Assembly: GCA_047947135.1 (NCBI GenBank)
Contig: CP170457.1
Location: 1,054,001 to 1,118,000 of the forward strand
DNA: 64,000 nucleotides
Direction of reading: 5' to 3'
From: Planctobacterium sp047947135
GTDB taxonomy: Bacteria > Pseudomonadota > Gammaproteobacteria > Enterobacterales > Alteromonadaceae
The notes under the pieces were generated by a model. That model did not search any database. It was given only the letters and a program-made list of their open reading frames with translations, and was not told where the DNA came from. This document shows positions 27,119-35,335 of the stretch, piece after piece. The position numbers were made by a program, and so were the translations under genes. Numbering within the stretch: the first letter of the stretch is position 1; every line of letters begins with the position of its first letter.

Positions 27119-27991
27119 ATGCAGGAGTTTAAACAACGATGGGAGCGATATGCGCCTGTTGTTAAAGAGTTTTTAGGAAACTTCCAAACTCAGATTGTCG
27201 AAGACCGTATCATGGTTACCGCCGGCCATCTGGCCTACGTCACATTGTTGTCGCTGGTGCCATTTATTATGGTGTTTTTCGCCATTTTGCAGGCCTTTCC
27301 GGCATTTCAGAGCGCCAGAGAGAAGCTCGAGTCTTTTGTTTTAAATAACTTTGTACCCGCAGCCGGTGGGACAGTGCGAAAGTATGTTGGTGAGTTTGTA
27401 GGCAATGCCTCAGAGATGGGGGCTATCAGTATCTTGTTTTTGGTGGTGGTGGCGCTGCTGCTTATTTCTAATATTGATAAAACTCTGAATATTATTTGGG
27501 GTACACGCAAAGAGCGGCCTATCATGTTGACTTTTGCCATTTACTGGACGGTACTGACACTGGGGCCAATGCTGGTCGGCACTAGTCTAGCGATGACCTC
27601 ATATCTGTTTACGCTGACAACTTTTGCCGACGAATATACGCCAGGCATCACCACGCTTCTGCTTAAAGTCACACCTTATCTGATTTCATTTGGTGTCTAT
27701 TTTATTTTATATATGGTTGTGCCGAATAAGTCAGTTAAACCCCGGCATGCGGCTTATGGAGCCATTTTCGCTGCGGTTTTGTTCGAGTTTGGGAAGCGTA
27801 TGTTTGCTTTATATGTCACCAGCTTTCCTTCCTACAAAGTTATTTACGGCGCATTAGCAGCGGTTCCCATATTGTTTGTCTGGGTTTACCTATGCTGGAT
27901 CATTGTTCTGTTAGGAGCGGTCTTTACCGTGCAAGTCGAGCAAAGTGCCCGAGACGAAAAACGTAATAAGCAGGAATCTAACCCTGCTTGA
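27119..27991 (+). CDS. YihY/UPF0761 family inner-membrane protein (BrkB-like)
   Basis: 290 aa with about six hydrophobic helices. Family signatures are VTAGHLAYVTLLSLVPFIMV near residues 33-52, NIDKTLNIIWG near 120, and FPSYKVIYGALAAVPILFVW near 237-256. Although once labelled ribonuclease BN, the family is a membrane protein of unknown role; RNase BN activity belongs to a different gene. It follows metF by 30 bases on the same strand and overlaps the end of the convergent DUF2959 gene by 14 bases. Confidence 0.92.
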   Translation: MQEFKQRWERYAPVVKEFLGNFQTQIVEDRIMVTAGHLAYVTLLSLVPFIMVFFAILQAFPAFQSAREKLESFVLNNFVPAAGGTVRKYVGEFVGNASEMGAISILFLVVVALLLISNIDKTLNIIWGTRKERPIMLTFAIYWTVLTLGPMLVGTSLAMTSYLFTLTTFADEYTPGITTLLLKVTPYLISFGVYFILYMVVPNKSVKPRHAAYGAIFAAVLFEFGKRMFALYVTSFPSYKVIYGALAAVPILFVWVYLCWIIVLLGAVFTVQVEQSARDEKRNKQESNPA

Positions 27992-28616
27992 TGCTATCAA
28001 TAAAGGCAGTAGATTGAGCAATAGCCTGATTCATTTCATTTACCAGTGATTTGATATCCCGCTTAATTTTCGCAAATTCCCCCTGCAATGCACCAATAGC
28101 ATTCGCATTTAGGTTGTGCTTTAGATAAAGCACATTGTCGTTTAATGCTAACAGTACAGGTTGCATTTTATCCACAGAGCGTTGCATGGTCTTAAGTAGT
28201 TGCTGGTATTTACGCTCAGTTTCCTTGAGCTTACGGGCACTATCTCGTCTCAGGTTTTCATTCTGATATTGTGTCAATTCCGTTTGCCACTCATCGAACA
28301 GCGCTTCTGCCACTGATTCCACTTTCTCGATCCGAGATGTCAGTCTGGTTGCACTCTCCTGACTGGCCTCATACTGATCCCGCAAAGACTCGTATGTTGC
28401 CTGCAGTTCTCCACCATCAAAGGCGATGAGGGCAGAGAGTTCTTCTAAGGCACTCTCGAATTGCTGCTGAGCATCTTGCTGGGCGTCATTGACGTCTTCA
28501 ACCCGGTCTACCAGGATCTCCCGTTTCTCAACACCGAGTTTTTCCCAAATAGAAAAATACGTGCTTTGACAGGCGCTTAAACACAAGCAACTGAGCAGCA
28601 GCAGGCTTAAGCGCAT
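27978..28616 (-). CDS. DUF2959 family lipoprotein
   Basis: 212 aa. A lipoprotein signal peptide ends in LSACQS, with the lipidated Cys at residue 16. The mature part is almost all helix and coiled coil, starting TYFSIWEKLGVEKREILVDRVEDVNDAQ, which matches the DUF2959 family common in Alteromonadales and Vibrionales. Serine follows Gln after the Cys, so outer-membrane sorting is expected. Function unknown. Its ATG overlaps the stop of the upstream small membrane-protein gene (TAATG), so the two are coupled. Confidence 0.88.
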   Translation of the reverse strand: MRLSLLLLSCLCLSACQSTYFSIWEKLGVEKREILVDRVEDVNDAQQDAQQQFESALEELSALIAFDGGELQATYESLRDQYEASQESATRLTSRIEKVESVAEALFDEWQTELTQYQNENLRRDSARKLKETERKYQQLLKTMQRSVDKMQPVLLALNDNVLYLKHNLNANAIGALQGEFAKIKRDIKSLVNEMNQAIAQSTAFIDSIKQG

Positions 28617-28849
28617 TAATCGGCGCCTTTAAACTTGGCGGCATCTATAATGGCCCAAAGGTGAAACACTGCACCTACAAACCACATAAAGAAGAATATT
28701 ACGGTTGCTGCTAGTCCATAAGATACACCAGTGACGACAAAAAATATCAACGCCGCTAAGATACGACCTTGCACCAACTGACCTAAACCGGGAATGAAAA
28801 AGCTACAAATTGCCGCAATTACGTTACCACCTGAACCCTGTCCTGACAT
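28616..28849 (-). CDS. Small membrane protein of unknown function (TM2-like)
   Basis: 77 aa with two or three hydrophobic helices: a short one (AAICSFFIPGLGQLVQGRIL, with the GLGQ turn seen in TM2-type proteins), then a long hydrophobic stretch through FFVVTGVSYGLAATVIFFFM and WFVGAVFHLWAIIDA. The start ATG 28847-28849 has a strong AGGAG six bases upstream. It is co-translated with the DUF2959 lipoprotein gene, which suggests a joint envelope role, but none is known. Confidence 0.8.
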   Translation of the reverse strand: MSGQGSGGNVIAAICSFFIPGLGQLVQGRILAALIFFVVTGVSYGLAATVIFFFMWFVGAVFHLWAIIDAAKFKGAD

Positions 28850-29037
28850 TGAATTCTCCTATTGGATGACAGTGAAATTGTGCGAAATTAAGTAAACTGA
28901 TTGCACAATCATGCCAAAATTAGAACATTTTTCAGTATCATACAAATCTAATTCGTAAGCAGATTTTGTCGATGTAACATATTTTCTGCAATGCTAACGG
29001 ACAAAGCGAAGCTCAGCATAGAGCAAGAGGAAAGATC

Positions 29038-29475
29038 ATGATCGCATTAATTCAGAGGGTAACGGAGGCATCTGTTAGTGTTTCGGAAAATACCTTGGGG
29101 AAGATAAACCATGGGCTCCTGGTTTTACTGGGGGTTGAAGCCGATGACGGTATCGCACAGGTAGATAAGCTGGCAACAAAGGTGTGCAATTATCGTGTTT
29201 TTAGTGATGAACAGGGGAAAATGAATCTCAATGTGCAACAAGTCTCGGGTGAGATTCTCGTGGTGTCACAATTTACGTTGATGGCGGATACCAAAAAGGG
29301 CAATCGCCCCAGCTTTTCCAATGCGGGCTCTCCGGAACAAAGCGAACGTTTATATCAGGCCTTTATCTCAAAAATAACGCAGATAGGGGTGCCTTGTGCA
29401 ACAGGGCAATTTGCAGCCGACATGCAGGTTTCACTGGTTAATGATGGCCCTGTGACCTTTTGGTTGCAGGTCTGA
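29038..29475 (+). CDS. dtd: D-aminoacyl-tRNA deacylase Dtd
   Basis: Removes D-amino acids (and Gly mischarged on tRNA-Ala) from tRNAs. 145 aa; N-terminus MIALIQRVTEASVSV, the substrate-discriminating SQFTLMAD segment near residues 80-87 and the cross-subunit NDGPVTFWLQV motif with Gly-Pro at the C-terminus are all intact. The ATG at 29038 follows GAGGAAAGATC. A 188-base region upstream separates it from the divergent small membrane-protein gene and carries an inverted repeat (ATTGTGC at 28877-28883, GCACAAT at 28903-28909). Confidence 0.96.
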   Translation: MIALIQRVTEASVSVSENTLGKINHGLLVLLGVEADDGIAQVDKLATKVCNYRVFSDEQGKMNLNVQQVSGEILVVSQFTLMADTKKGNRPSFSNAGSPEQSERLYQAFISKITQIGVPCATGQFAADMQVSLVNDGPVTFWLQV

Positions 29476-29489
29476 GGCAAGCATTTTAC

Positions 29490-30200
29490 CTAGCGCAGCT
29501 TCACTATATGGTTTAGCTCAATCTGATAACGCTGGCATAGCTGTATCAGTGTATCATTATATTGTAGTGGTGCGGTTACCTGATTGGCAGGCAGTAAAAA
29601 TACACGATTCTGAAACCCCGGAGCACTAAATATATCGGGTTTGCGTGGTGTCAAATCAGACAACAACTCGAGCACTAATTCTGACTGAAGTTGCAGCGAT
29701 GGCACGACATTGACAATTAAAACACCGCTTGCCGAGAGTGCAGCTAAACATGCCTCATAGAACGTCGACTCAAAAATAAAGTCAGGGCTGCTGTTGGCAT
29801 TGAACAGATCGACAAATAGCAGATCAACGTTTTGCAGTTTGTGTACCAGGTGCTCGGCATCTCCGCTAATGATGTTATGGTCTGCCACCGGATTAAAAAA
29901 TTGTTGGTAAGTTTCAGTAACTAATGGTTCCAATTCGATAGATGTTAGGTTGCTGGCAGGAAAAAAATGTTGGAAATAGCGCGCCAAAGAGCCACCACCT
30001 AAGCCAAGCTCGACAATATGGTGCGGCCTTGCCTGATAAAATAGCGCCAGCAATTGCGCGTGCATGTGGGGTAAAACAGGATAGTGTGGCTGGGCCTTGT
30101 CCATGACACTTTGCAGGTAATCATCAAACAGCAGCCATCGATATTCCGGGGTTTCCATCACTCGGATTTGCATTGACCCCTGGTGCAAAAAATGCAACAT
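29490..30200 (-). CDS. Spermidine synthase-like SAM-dependent methyltransferase
   Basis: 236 aa with a class I methyltransferase fold: motif I IVELGLGGGSLARYF near residue 65, acidic SIELEPLV near 87, and DLLFVDLFNANS near 126. Overall it resembles the spermidine synthase/fused-methyltransferase group, but without visible polyamine-binding conservation, so it may not act on polyamines. ATG 30198-30200 follows GGGAC. It faces dtd tail to tail (14-base gap) and is divergent from the GNAT-hotdog gene. Confidence 0.82.
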   Translation of the reverse strand: MLHFLHQGSMQIRVMETPEYRWLLFDDYLQSVMDKAQPHYPVLPHMHAQLLALFYQARPHHIVELGLGGGSLARYFQHFFPASNLTSIELEPLVTETYQQFFNPVADHNIISGDAEHLVHKLQNVDLLFVDLFNANSSPDFIFESTFYEACLAALSASGVLIVNVVPSLQLQSELVLELLSDLTPRKPDIFSAPGFQNRVFLLPANQVTAPLQYNDTLIQLCQRYQIELNHIVKLR

Positions 30201-30275
30201 TTGCTGTCCCGATGTGAAGGTATGGATATTAAACAGACCCTAACTCCCGATAATTTTAAGAAGTGATGATTGTGC

Positions 30276-31187
30276 ATGTATAAAATAAAAACGCCAGAGT
30301 CTGATGCGGAGTTAACCGCATATTTTGATTTTCGATGGCGTATATTGCGCGCGCCGTTCAAATATCCAGCCGGCTCGGAAAAAGATGAGTACGAATCGGT
30401 GGGCGAGCACCGTATGATTTTGGATCCGAAAGGCCACATTGTGGCAGTGGGCCGTGTGCATTTAAATACCCAGGAAGAAGCTCAGATACGTCACGTGGCC
30501 GTAGAACCGGAAAAGCGTGGCAAAGGACTGGGGCAGTTAATTCTCGCCGCATTGGAAGACGTCGCCCAAAAGCAAGGAGCAGTGCGGGCAGTAACCAATA
30601 GTTTGGATACCTCAGTGGGCTTTTTTCAAGCTGCTGGCTATGAAATCCAGAAACAAACGGCTACTGAACTGGATAAACAAAAACGTCAGCAAATGGTGAA
30701 AAAGCTGACAGACACGCTAAACGTCATGTTGCACCCCAAATGGTGTAAGCAATTACAAGAAACCTGGCACGAAACTATTCCAATCTCGGAACAGATGGGC
30801 ATCACCTTACATCAGTATACCGGTAAAACGCTGGAAGCAAGGGCCTCCCTCAACAAAAACATCAATCTGCACGGCACTATGTTTGCTGGCAGTATCTTTT
30901 CTTTGGCAACCCTGACCGGTTGGGGCATGATCCATTTGCAACTGAAAGAAAAGCAGCTGTCTGGTGAGATTGTTCTGGGTGATGGCAATATTCACTACCA
31001 TAAGCCGGTGACAGCTCAACCCCGGGCCATTTGCAATGTTGAGAGTTTATCTGGCAAATTCAGTTATCTGCAGCGGCGCAAAAAATGCCGTATCGAACTC
31101 ACTGTAGAAATAAAAGATGAAGATATTGCGGTGGCAGAATTTTATGGGGTGTACTGGATTATACCCGAAAAAAAAGCCGCTGATTAG
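30276..31187 (+). CDS. GNAT acetyltransferase / hotdog thioesterase fusion (YiiD/FabY-like)
   Basis: About 303 aa with two domains. The N-terminal GNAT (about 1-145) has RHVAVEPEKRGKGLGQLIL, the acetyl-CoA loop, and SVGFFQAAGYE; the C-terminal YiiD_C hotdog domain (about 155-300) has NINLHGTMFAGSIFSLATL with the Asn/His-Gly-Thr-Met-Phe-Ala-Gly helix start. E. coli YiiD has the same architecture and has been linked to fatty-acid initiation (reported as FabY or the malonyl-ACP decarboxylase MadA). ATG 30276 is preferred to the TTG at 30270; ribosome binding site is weak. Its last codons contain the rpoH terminator. Confidence 0.88.
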   Translation: MYKIKTPESDAELTAYFDFRWRILRAPFKYPAGSEKDEYESVGEHRMILDPKGHIVAVGRVHLNTQEEAQIRHVAVEPEKRGKGLGQLILAALEDVAQKQGAVRAVTNSLDTSVGFFQAAGYEIQKQTATELDKQKRQQMVKKLTDTLNVMLHPKWCKQLQETWHETIPISEQMGITLHQYTGKTLEARASLNKNINLHGTMFAGSIFSLATLTGWGMIHLQLKEKQLSGEIVLGDGNIHYHKPVTAQPRAICNVESLSGKFSYLQRRKKCRIELTVEIKDEDIAVAEFYGVYWIIPEKKAAD

Positions 31188-31191
31188 CGGC
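31168..31191 (-). terminator. Rho-independent terminator of rpoH
   Basis: On the minus strand GCCGCT-AATC-AGCGGC (31176-31191) is followed by a run of eight T. It sits 25 bases after the rpoH stop and inside the last codons and stop of the convergent YiiD-like gene (stop 31185-31187). Confidence 0.88.
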
Positions 31192-31216
31192 CCCTTGGCA
31201 TTCAGAGCTATGTTTA

Positions 31217-32065
31217 TTACATAGCTGATTGCAGTTTTTTCATCGCATTCTTTTCGATTTGACGCACTCGCTCCGCAGAGACGCTGTATTTGTCGGCAAG
31301 ATCCTGCAATGTCGTTTTCTCATCGCTTAACCAACGGGTACGCACGATATGCTGGCTGCGCTCATCCAGGGTCTTTAAAGCAGCGTACAATCTTTTTGAT
31401 GCGTTTTGATCCCAATCGGCATTGACCACCGAGGTTTCAACATCTTCCGATTTATCTTCCAAATATTGTACCGGCGCAAAACTGCCACTTTCATCGTCAT
31501 CGGCTGACAGATCAAAGGCCTGATCCTGACTGCTCATACGTGCTTCCATTTGCAGAACTTCCTTGGTACTGACACCCAGTTCATTTGCGACTGTTTGCAC
31601 TTCTTCATGGGTAAACCAGCCCAAACGCTTTTTCGCTTTGCGCAGATTAAAGAATAATTTACGTTGCGCTTTGGTCGTCGCAACCTTAACAATCCGCCAG
31701 TTACGCAGCACAAACTCGTGGATTTCAGCTTTGATCCAGTGCACAGCAAAAGAGACCAAACGCACACCCATCGTGGGGTCAAAACGTTTAACGGCTTTCA
31801 TTAAGCCGATGTTACCTTCCTGAATCAGATCTGCTTGTGGCAAGCCATAGCCTGAGTAGCTTTTAGCGATATGCACTACAAAGCGCAGATGCGACATAAT
31901 CAATTTACGGGCAGCTGCTAAATCTTCATTTTCTTGCAGGCGAACTGCAAGCGCACGTTCCTCTTCTGCGGTCAGCATATCGATGCCGCTCACATACTGT
32001 ATATAGGAATCCAGGCTGCCGCTTTGCGGGAGACTTAGTGCCATGGATTGCATCTTTGTGCTCAT
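31217..32065 (-). CDS. rpoH: RNA polymerase sigma factor RpoH (sigma-32)
   Basis: Heat-shock sigma factor. Region 1.2 begins LDSYIQYVSGIDMLTAEEERALA; region 2 shows HLRFVVHIAKSYSGYGLP, DLIQEGNIGLMKAVKRFDP and RLVSFAVHWIKAEIHEF; the RpoH box region follows with RKLFFNLRKAKKRLGW; region 4 ends in LQDLADKYSVSAERVRQIEK. 282 aa, close to E. coli. ATG 32063-32065. Usually rpoH directly follows ftsYEX; here an EAL-HDOD gene on the other strand lies between. Its own terminator is at 31168-31191. Confidence 0.97.
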   Translation of the reverse strand: MSTKMQSMALSLPQSGSLDSYIQYVSGIDMLTAEEERALAVRLQENEDLAAARKLIMSHLRFVVHIAKSYSGYGLPQADLIQEGNIGLMKAVKRFDPTMGVRLVSFAVHWIKAEIHEFVLRNWRIVKVATTKAQRKLFFNLRKAKKRLGWFTHEEVQTVANELGVSTKEVLQMEARMSSQDQAFDLSADDDESGSFAPVQYLEDKSEDVETSVVNADWDQNASKRLYAALKTLDERSQHIVRTRWLSDEKTTLQDLADKYSVSAERVRQIEKNAMKKLQSAM

Positions 32066-32290
32066 GTAATACCTCTCATAATTTGCGCCGCGATCCTACC
32101 ACAATCCTCTGTGGATCGCCAAGATCAGGCGCCGTGCGGTTTTCGGCTTGGAAATGAGTACCTTAGCCGATTATCTCAGATAGTTAGTGAACAGACGATT
32201 AATCCCTTTGGTATCGGAATAACGTTGTGCAAAACCAAAAACAATTAAGTTGAGATACGTTCAAGACCTGATAAAGTTTACTTTAATTTC

Positions 32291-32317
32291 ATTTCAATGG
32301 CGTGACTTCATTGGAAT
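32291..32317. promoter_or_regulatory. Inverted repeat upstream of the EAL-HDOD gene
   Basis: Nine-base arms ATTTCAATG (32291-32299) and CATTGGAAT (32309-32317), one mismatch, nine-base spacer, 46-72 bases before the ATG at 32363. Possible operator in the rpoH/EAL-HDOD divergent region; the rest of 32066-32362 shows no gene. Confidence 0.3.
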
Positions 32318-32362
32318 AAGATGTAACCAGCTGTACATTTAAGGACTAAATAGGAGCATTAA

Positions 32363-33595
32363 ATGTTTGCTTATGTAGCGCGACAGGCAATCCTGGATCG
32401 GGACAAAAATGTCATCGGTTATGAGTTGTTATTTCGTGACGGTAAACAAAACTGTTTCCCTAACATAGATGCCGACGAAGCGACGTCAAAAATTCTGGCT
32501 GGTAATCACCTCACTTTGGGGTTAGATGAAATTACCGGTGGCAAGACAGCTTTCATTAACTTTTTCGAAGATACGTTACTGTATCGTTTTCCAACATCGT
32601 TGGATCCCTTTGGCGTGGTCATCGAAATTGTCGAAACCGCGCCTATCAGCGATGAGCTACTGGCCGCCTGCAAACACATTAAACAACTCGGTTATAAACT
32701 GGCTCTGGATGATCATGACTTTGATCCGAAATGGGATGTATTTCTACCTTACGTGGACATCATTAAGGTTGATATCCGCGAGAGTGATTATGAAACCATT
32801 GCTAAGCATATTCCCAAATTTCTCGATGCCAATGTCAAACTGATCGCCGAAAAGATTGAAACCTATCAGGAATATGAGCAATACCGAGATCTGGGTTGCC
32901 ACTATTTTCAAGGTTATTTCTACGCCAAACCTGAGGTCATGAAACACAAGAACATTCCTAAATCGAAATTATCGATGGTGGAATTGATTGGCGAAAGTTC
33001 CAAGATGCAGATGGATATAGATCGCATCAACGAAATTATCGAAAGGGACGTGGCCTTATCCTATATGTTATTGCGTTTTATCAATAATCCATTAATAAAC
33101 AAACGTAATAAAATCACGTCGCTACGCCATGCCCTGAATTATATGGGGGAAGTGGAACTTAAAAAATTCATTGCTTTGTTAGCACTGGCCAACATGGGGG
33201 ACGACAAACCTGCTGAGCTGGTACAGATTTGTCTGGTTAGAGCAAAGTTTTGTGAGTTGTTGGCAAAAGAAAAAAACGAGATAGAAAATCCCCCAAAAGG
33301 ATTTTTAGTGGGCCTATTCAGTTTACTGGATGCCATGCTGGATAAATCGATGGAAAGCCTGGTGGATAATCTACCCTTAACTGAGGATTTAAAAGAAGCG
33401 TTGTGTGGCAGAAAAAACAATTTGCTTTTGTATCTGGAAATTGCCCGTAGTTTTGAAACTGCGAACTGGGGGCGGACTAAAAAGTTGGCACAAGGCATCC
33501 GGATTCAGCAAAAGGTTTTGCATGGCCTTTACAACCAGTCCATTGTCTGGAGCAACTCCATGAGACAGTCGTTTTCATCGAAAGGAAAAGGGTAG
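32363..33595 (+). CDS. EAL-HDOD (YuxH-type) signalling protein
   Basis: 410 aa. An EAL-like domain (about 1-200) is followed by an HDOD domain (about 205-400), the architecture of YuxH/CdgJ proteins. EAL positions: ELLFR in place of EALxR (Glu kept), Asn in AFINFFED, Glu in VIEIVET, LALDDHD where DDFG is expected (both Asp kept, FG lost), Lys and Asp in IIKVDI, Glu in IAEKIET, and Gln in YFQGYF. Metal ligands therefore seem present but loop 6 is altered, so phosphodiesterase activity is uncertain. The start has AGGAG upstream. It separates ftsX from rpoH. Confidence 0.9.
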   Translation: MFAYVARQAILDRDKNVIGYELLFRDGKQNCFPNIDADEATSKILAGNHLTLGLDEITGGKTAFINFFEDTLLYRFPTSLDPFGVVIEIVETAPISDELLAACKHIKQLGYKLALDDHDFDPKWDVFLPYVDIIKVDIRESDYETIAKHIPKFLDANVKLIAEKIETYQEYEQYRDLGCHYFQGYFYAKPEVMKHKNIPKSKLSMVELIGESSKMQMDIDRINEIIERDVALSYMLLRFINNPLINKRNKITSLRHALNYMGEVELKKFIALLALANMGDDKPAELVQICLVRAKFCELLAKEKNEIENPPKGFLVGLFSLLDAMLDKSMESLVDNLPLTEDLKEALCGRKNNLLLYLEIARSFETANWGRTKKLAQGIRIQQKVLHGLYNQSIVWSNSMRQSFSSKGKG

Positions 33596-33631
33596 AAGTA
33601 AACGCCTACTTCCATTTAAACGTCAGGCGGG

Positions 33632-34612
33632 TTATTTGGGTTCAATTTGCGAGACATAGCGTTTTACGGAAATCGCTGAGCCTATCAACCCCATCGCAAC
33701 ACTCATCAGCAGCATACTAAACATGGCGCCTAAGTCCAGCCCTTGTAAATCAAACTCTTGCCGATACAGCGATAGAATTTCGGCAATGCTGTTATCCATC
33801 CACCACAACAGCAAAGCAACCGTAATCCACGCCATCACTGCCCCTAAAATGCCATACCACATTCCGGTATATAGAAAGGGACGCTGGATAAAACCGTCGG
33901 TTGCACCGACCAGCTTCATTACCAGTATCTCGTTACGCTTGTTAAATATATCCAAACGAATGGTATTGCCTACAATGAGTATCACCGACACAAATAACAA
34001 CAAGGCGATCATTGTCACCAATTCATTTGCTGCGGCTAATATGGCGTGCAGGCGTTTTAACCACTCGATATCTAGTTTGCCTAGTTCAATTTCTCTTTCT
34101 TGCAGCAGTTTATCCAGTAAGACCTTTGCTGCTGTGGGTGAGCTGTGTTTTTCAACAGGATAAATCAGCATGACGTTGGGCAATGGATTATTGTCAAGAT
34201 AACCCAGCGCGTTGCCAAACCCGGAGTGTTTTTTAAATTCTGTTAGTGCTTGCTCAGCAGAAACAAAGGCGACTTCTTCGATTTCTGTCCAGGTGTTGAG
34301 ACGACGTTGTAGTTGTTCAATATCGGCGATAGAAACATCCTGTCGAATGAATACCGAGATCTCAGCTGCCTGCTGCGTATCGGCGCGCACTTTATCGAAG
34401 TTCTTGACCAGTATATAGAGGGTTGTGGGCAAGGTAATACTTAAACCCAATACTGCCACTGTCATGGCCGTAGCCACCGGTGTTCGCACTAAATCACCGA
34501 TTGCCGCCAGAGCCTGCCTCAAATGGCTGACCAGATGCATCACAACTTTTTGCGAGAAAGGCACATTCGTACTTTGGGCGCCTGACTGGCGGCTTTTAAA
34601 CAATATGCTCAT
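33632..34612 (-). CDS. ftsX: Cell division ABC transporter permease FtsX
   Basis: 326-aa membrane protein that with FtsE activates periplasmic amidases through EnvC at the septum. One helix near residues 45-70, a large periplasmic loop (about 70-195, including EISVFIRQDVSIADIEQLQRRL), then three C-terminal helices with NTIRLDIFNKRNEILVMKLVGATDGFI between. The long cytoplasmic N-terminus MSILFKSRQSGAQST is usual for gammaproteobacteria. Start ATG 34610-34612 overlaps the ftsE stop as ATGA, so the pair is coupled. It converges with the EAL-HDOD gene; a short stem GAAGTA/TACTTC lies between (33595-33612). Confidence 0.96.
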   Translation of the reverse strand: MSILFKSRQSGAQSTNVPFSQKVVMHLVSHLRQALAAIGDLVRTPVATAMTVAVLGLSITLPTTLYILVKNFDKVRADTQQAAEISVFIRQDVSIADIEQLQRRLNTWTEIEEVAFVSAEQALTEFKKHSGFGNALGYLDNNPLPNVMLIYPVEKHSSPTAAKVLLDKLLQEREIELGKLDIEWLKRLHAILAAANELVTMIALLLFVSVILIVGNTIRLDIFNKRNEILVMKLVGATDGFIQRPFLYTGMWYGILGAVMAWITVALLLWWMDNSIAEILSLYRQEFDLQGLDLGAMFSMLLMSVAMGLIGSAISVKRYVSQIEPK

Positions 34613-35295
34613 GGGTGTTCCTGCCAGTTTTCCACCAGACCATCATTGAGCATCTGGCCGCCTTTAAGGGTCAGGGTCCGATAGTGCATACGGGCAATTA
34701 AGCCGAGATCATGTGTGGCAATAAAAACCGACGCTCCGGCTTGATTAAAGTCTTCAAACAACTTTAAAATTTCTACTGACAGGGCCGGGTCCAGGTTACC
34801 TGTAGGTTCGTCTGCCAGAATGATCGGTGGCCGATTAACGACCGCACGGGCAATACCGACCCGCTGCTGTTCCCCTCCAGATAGGGTCACTGGGCTGTTC
34901 CATTGTTTGCTAAGCAGGCCAACGCGGTCCAGGGCAGCTTGCACTCTGGCATGGATATGTTTGCGCGAATACCCCTCAATCACCAAGGGCAGAGCGACGT
35001 TATCAAAAACGGTTTTATCCATTAACAACTGATGGTTCTGGAATATCATACCAATATCACGGCGAATATAGGCGACATCTCCGCGCTTTATTCGGGTCAG
35101 ATCATGGCCATTAATGAACACTTTCCCAACACTGGGGCGTTCCATGATACTTATCAGCTTTAACAGGGTGCTTTTTCCGGCGCCTGAATGTCCGGTAAGA
35201 AAGACCATTTCGCCCGGTTTGACGTGGAAGCTGACGCGGCTAAGCGCGAGTTGCCCACCAGGATATGTTTTGCTGACATCTTCAAATTTAATCAT
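34609..35295 (-). CDS. ftsE: Cell division ATP-binding protein FtsE
   Basis: 228-aa ABC ATPase paired with FtsX. Walker A GHSGAGKST near residue 35, Q-loop FQNHQLL near 88, signature LSGGEQQRVGIARA near 138-151, Walker B IILADEPTGNLD near 159-170 and switch His in ATHDLGL near 194 are all intact. Start IKFEDVSKTYPGGQLAL is typical. ATGA overlap with ftsX downstream, 40 bases after ftsY: the ftsY-ftsE-ftsX operon order is conserved. Confidence 0.97.
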   Translation of the reverse strand: MIKFEDVSKTYPGGQLALSRVSFHVKPGEMVFLTGHSGAGKSTLLKLISIMERPSVGKVFINGHDLTRIKRGDVAYIRRDIGMIFQNHQLLMDKTVFDNVALPLVIEGYSRKHIHARVQAALDRVGLLSKQWNSPVTLSGGEQQRVGIARAVVNRPPIILADEPTGNLDPALSVEILKLFEDFNQAGASVFIATHDLGLIARMHYRTLTLKGGQMLNDGLVENWQEHP

Positions 35296-35335
35296 GGTTT
35301 ATGACTAAAGTACGGCCAATGATAGTTGGTCTGCT

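Noticed and set aside
33595..33612. GAAGTA/TACTTC hairpin between the EAL-HDOD gene and ftsX as a terminator
   Set aside because: Six-base AT-rich stem and no T-run; too weak to call.
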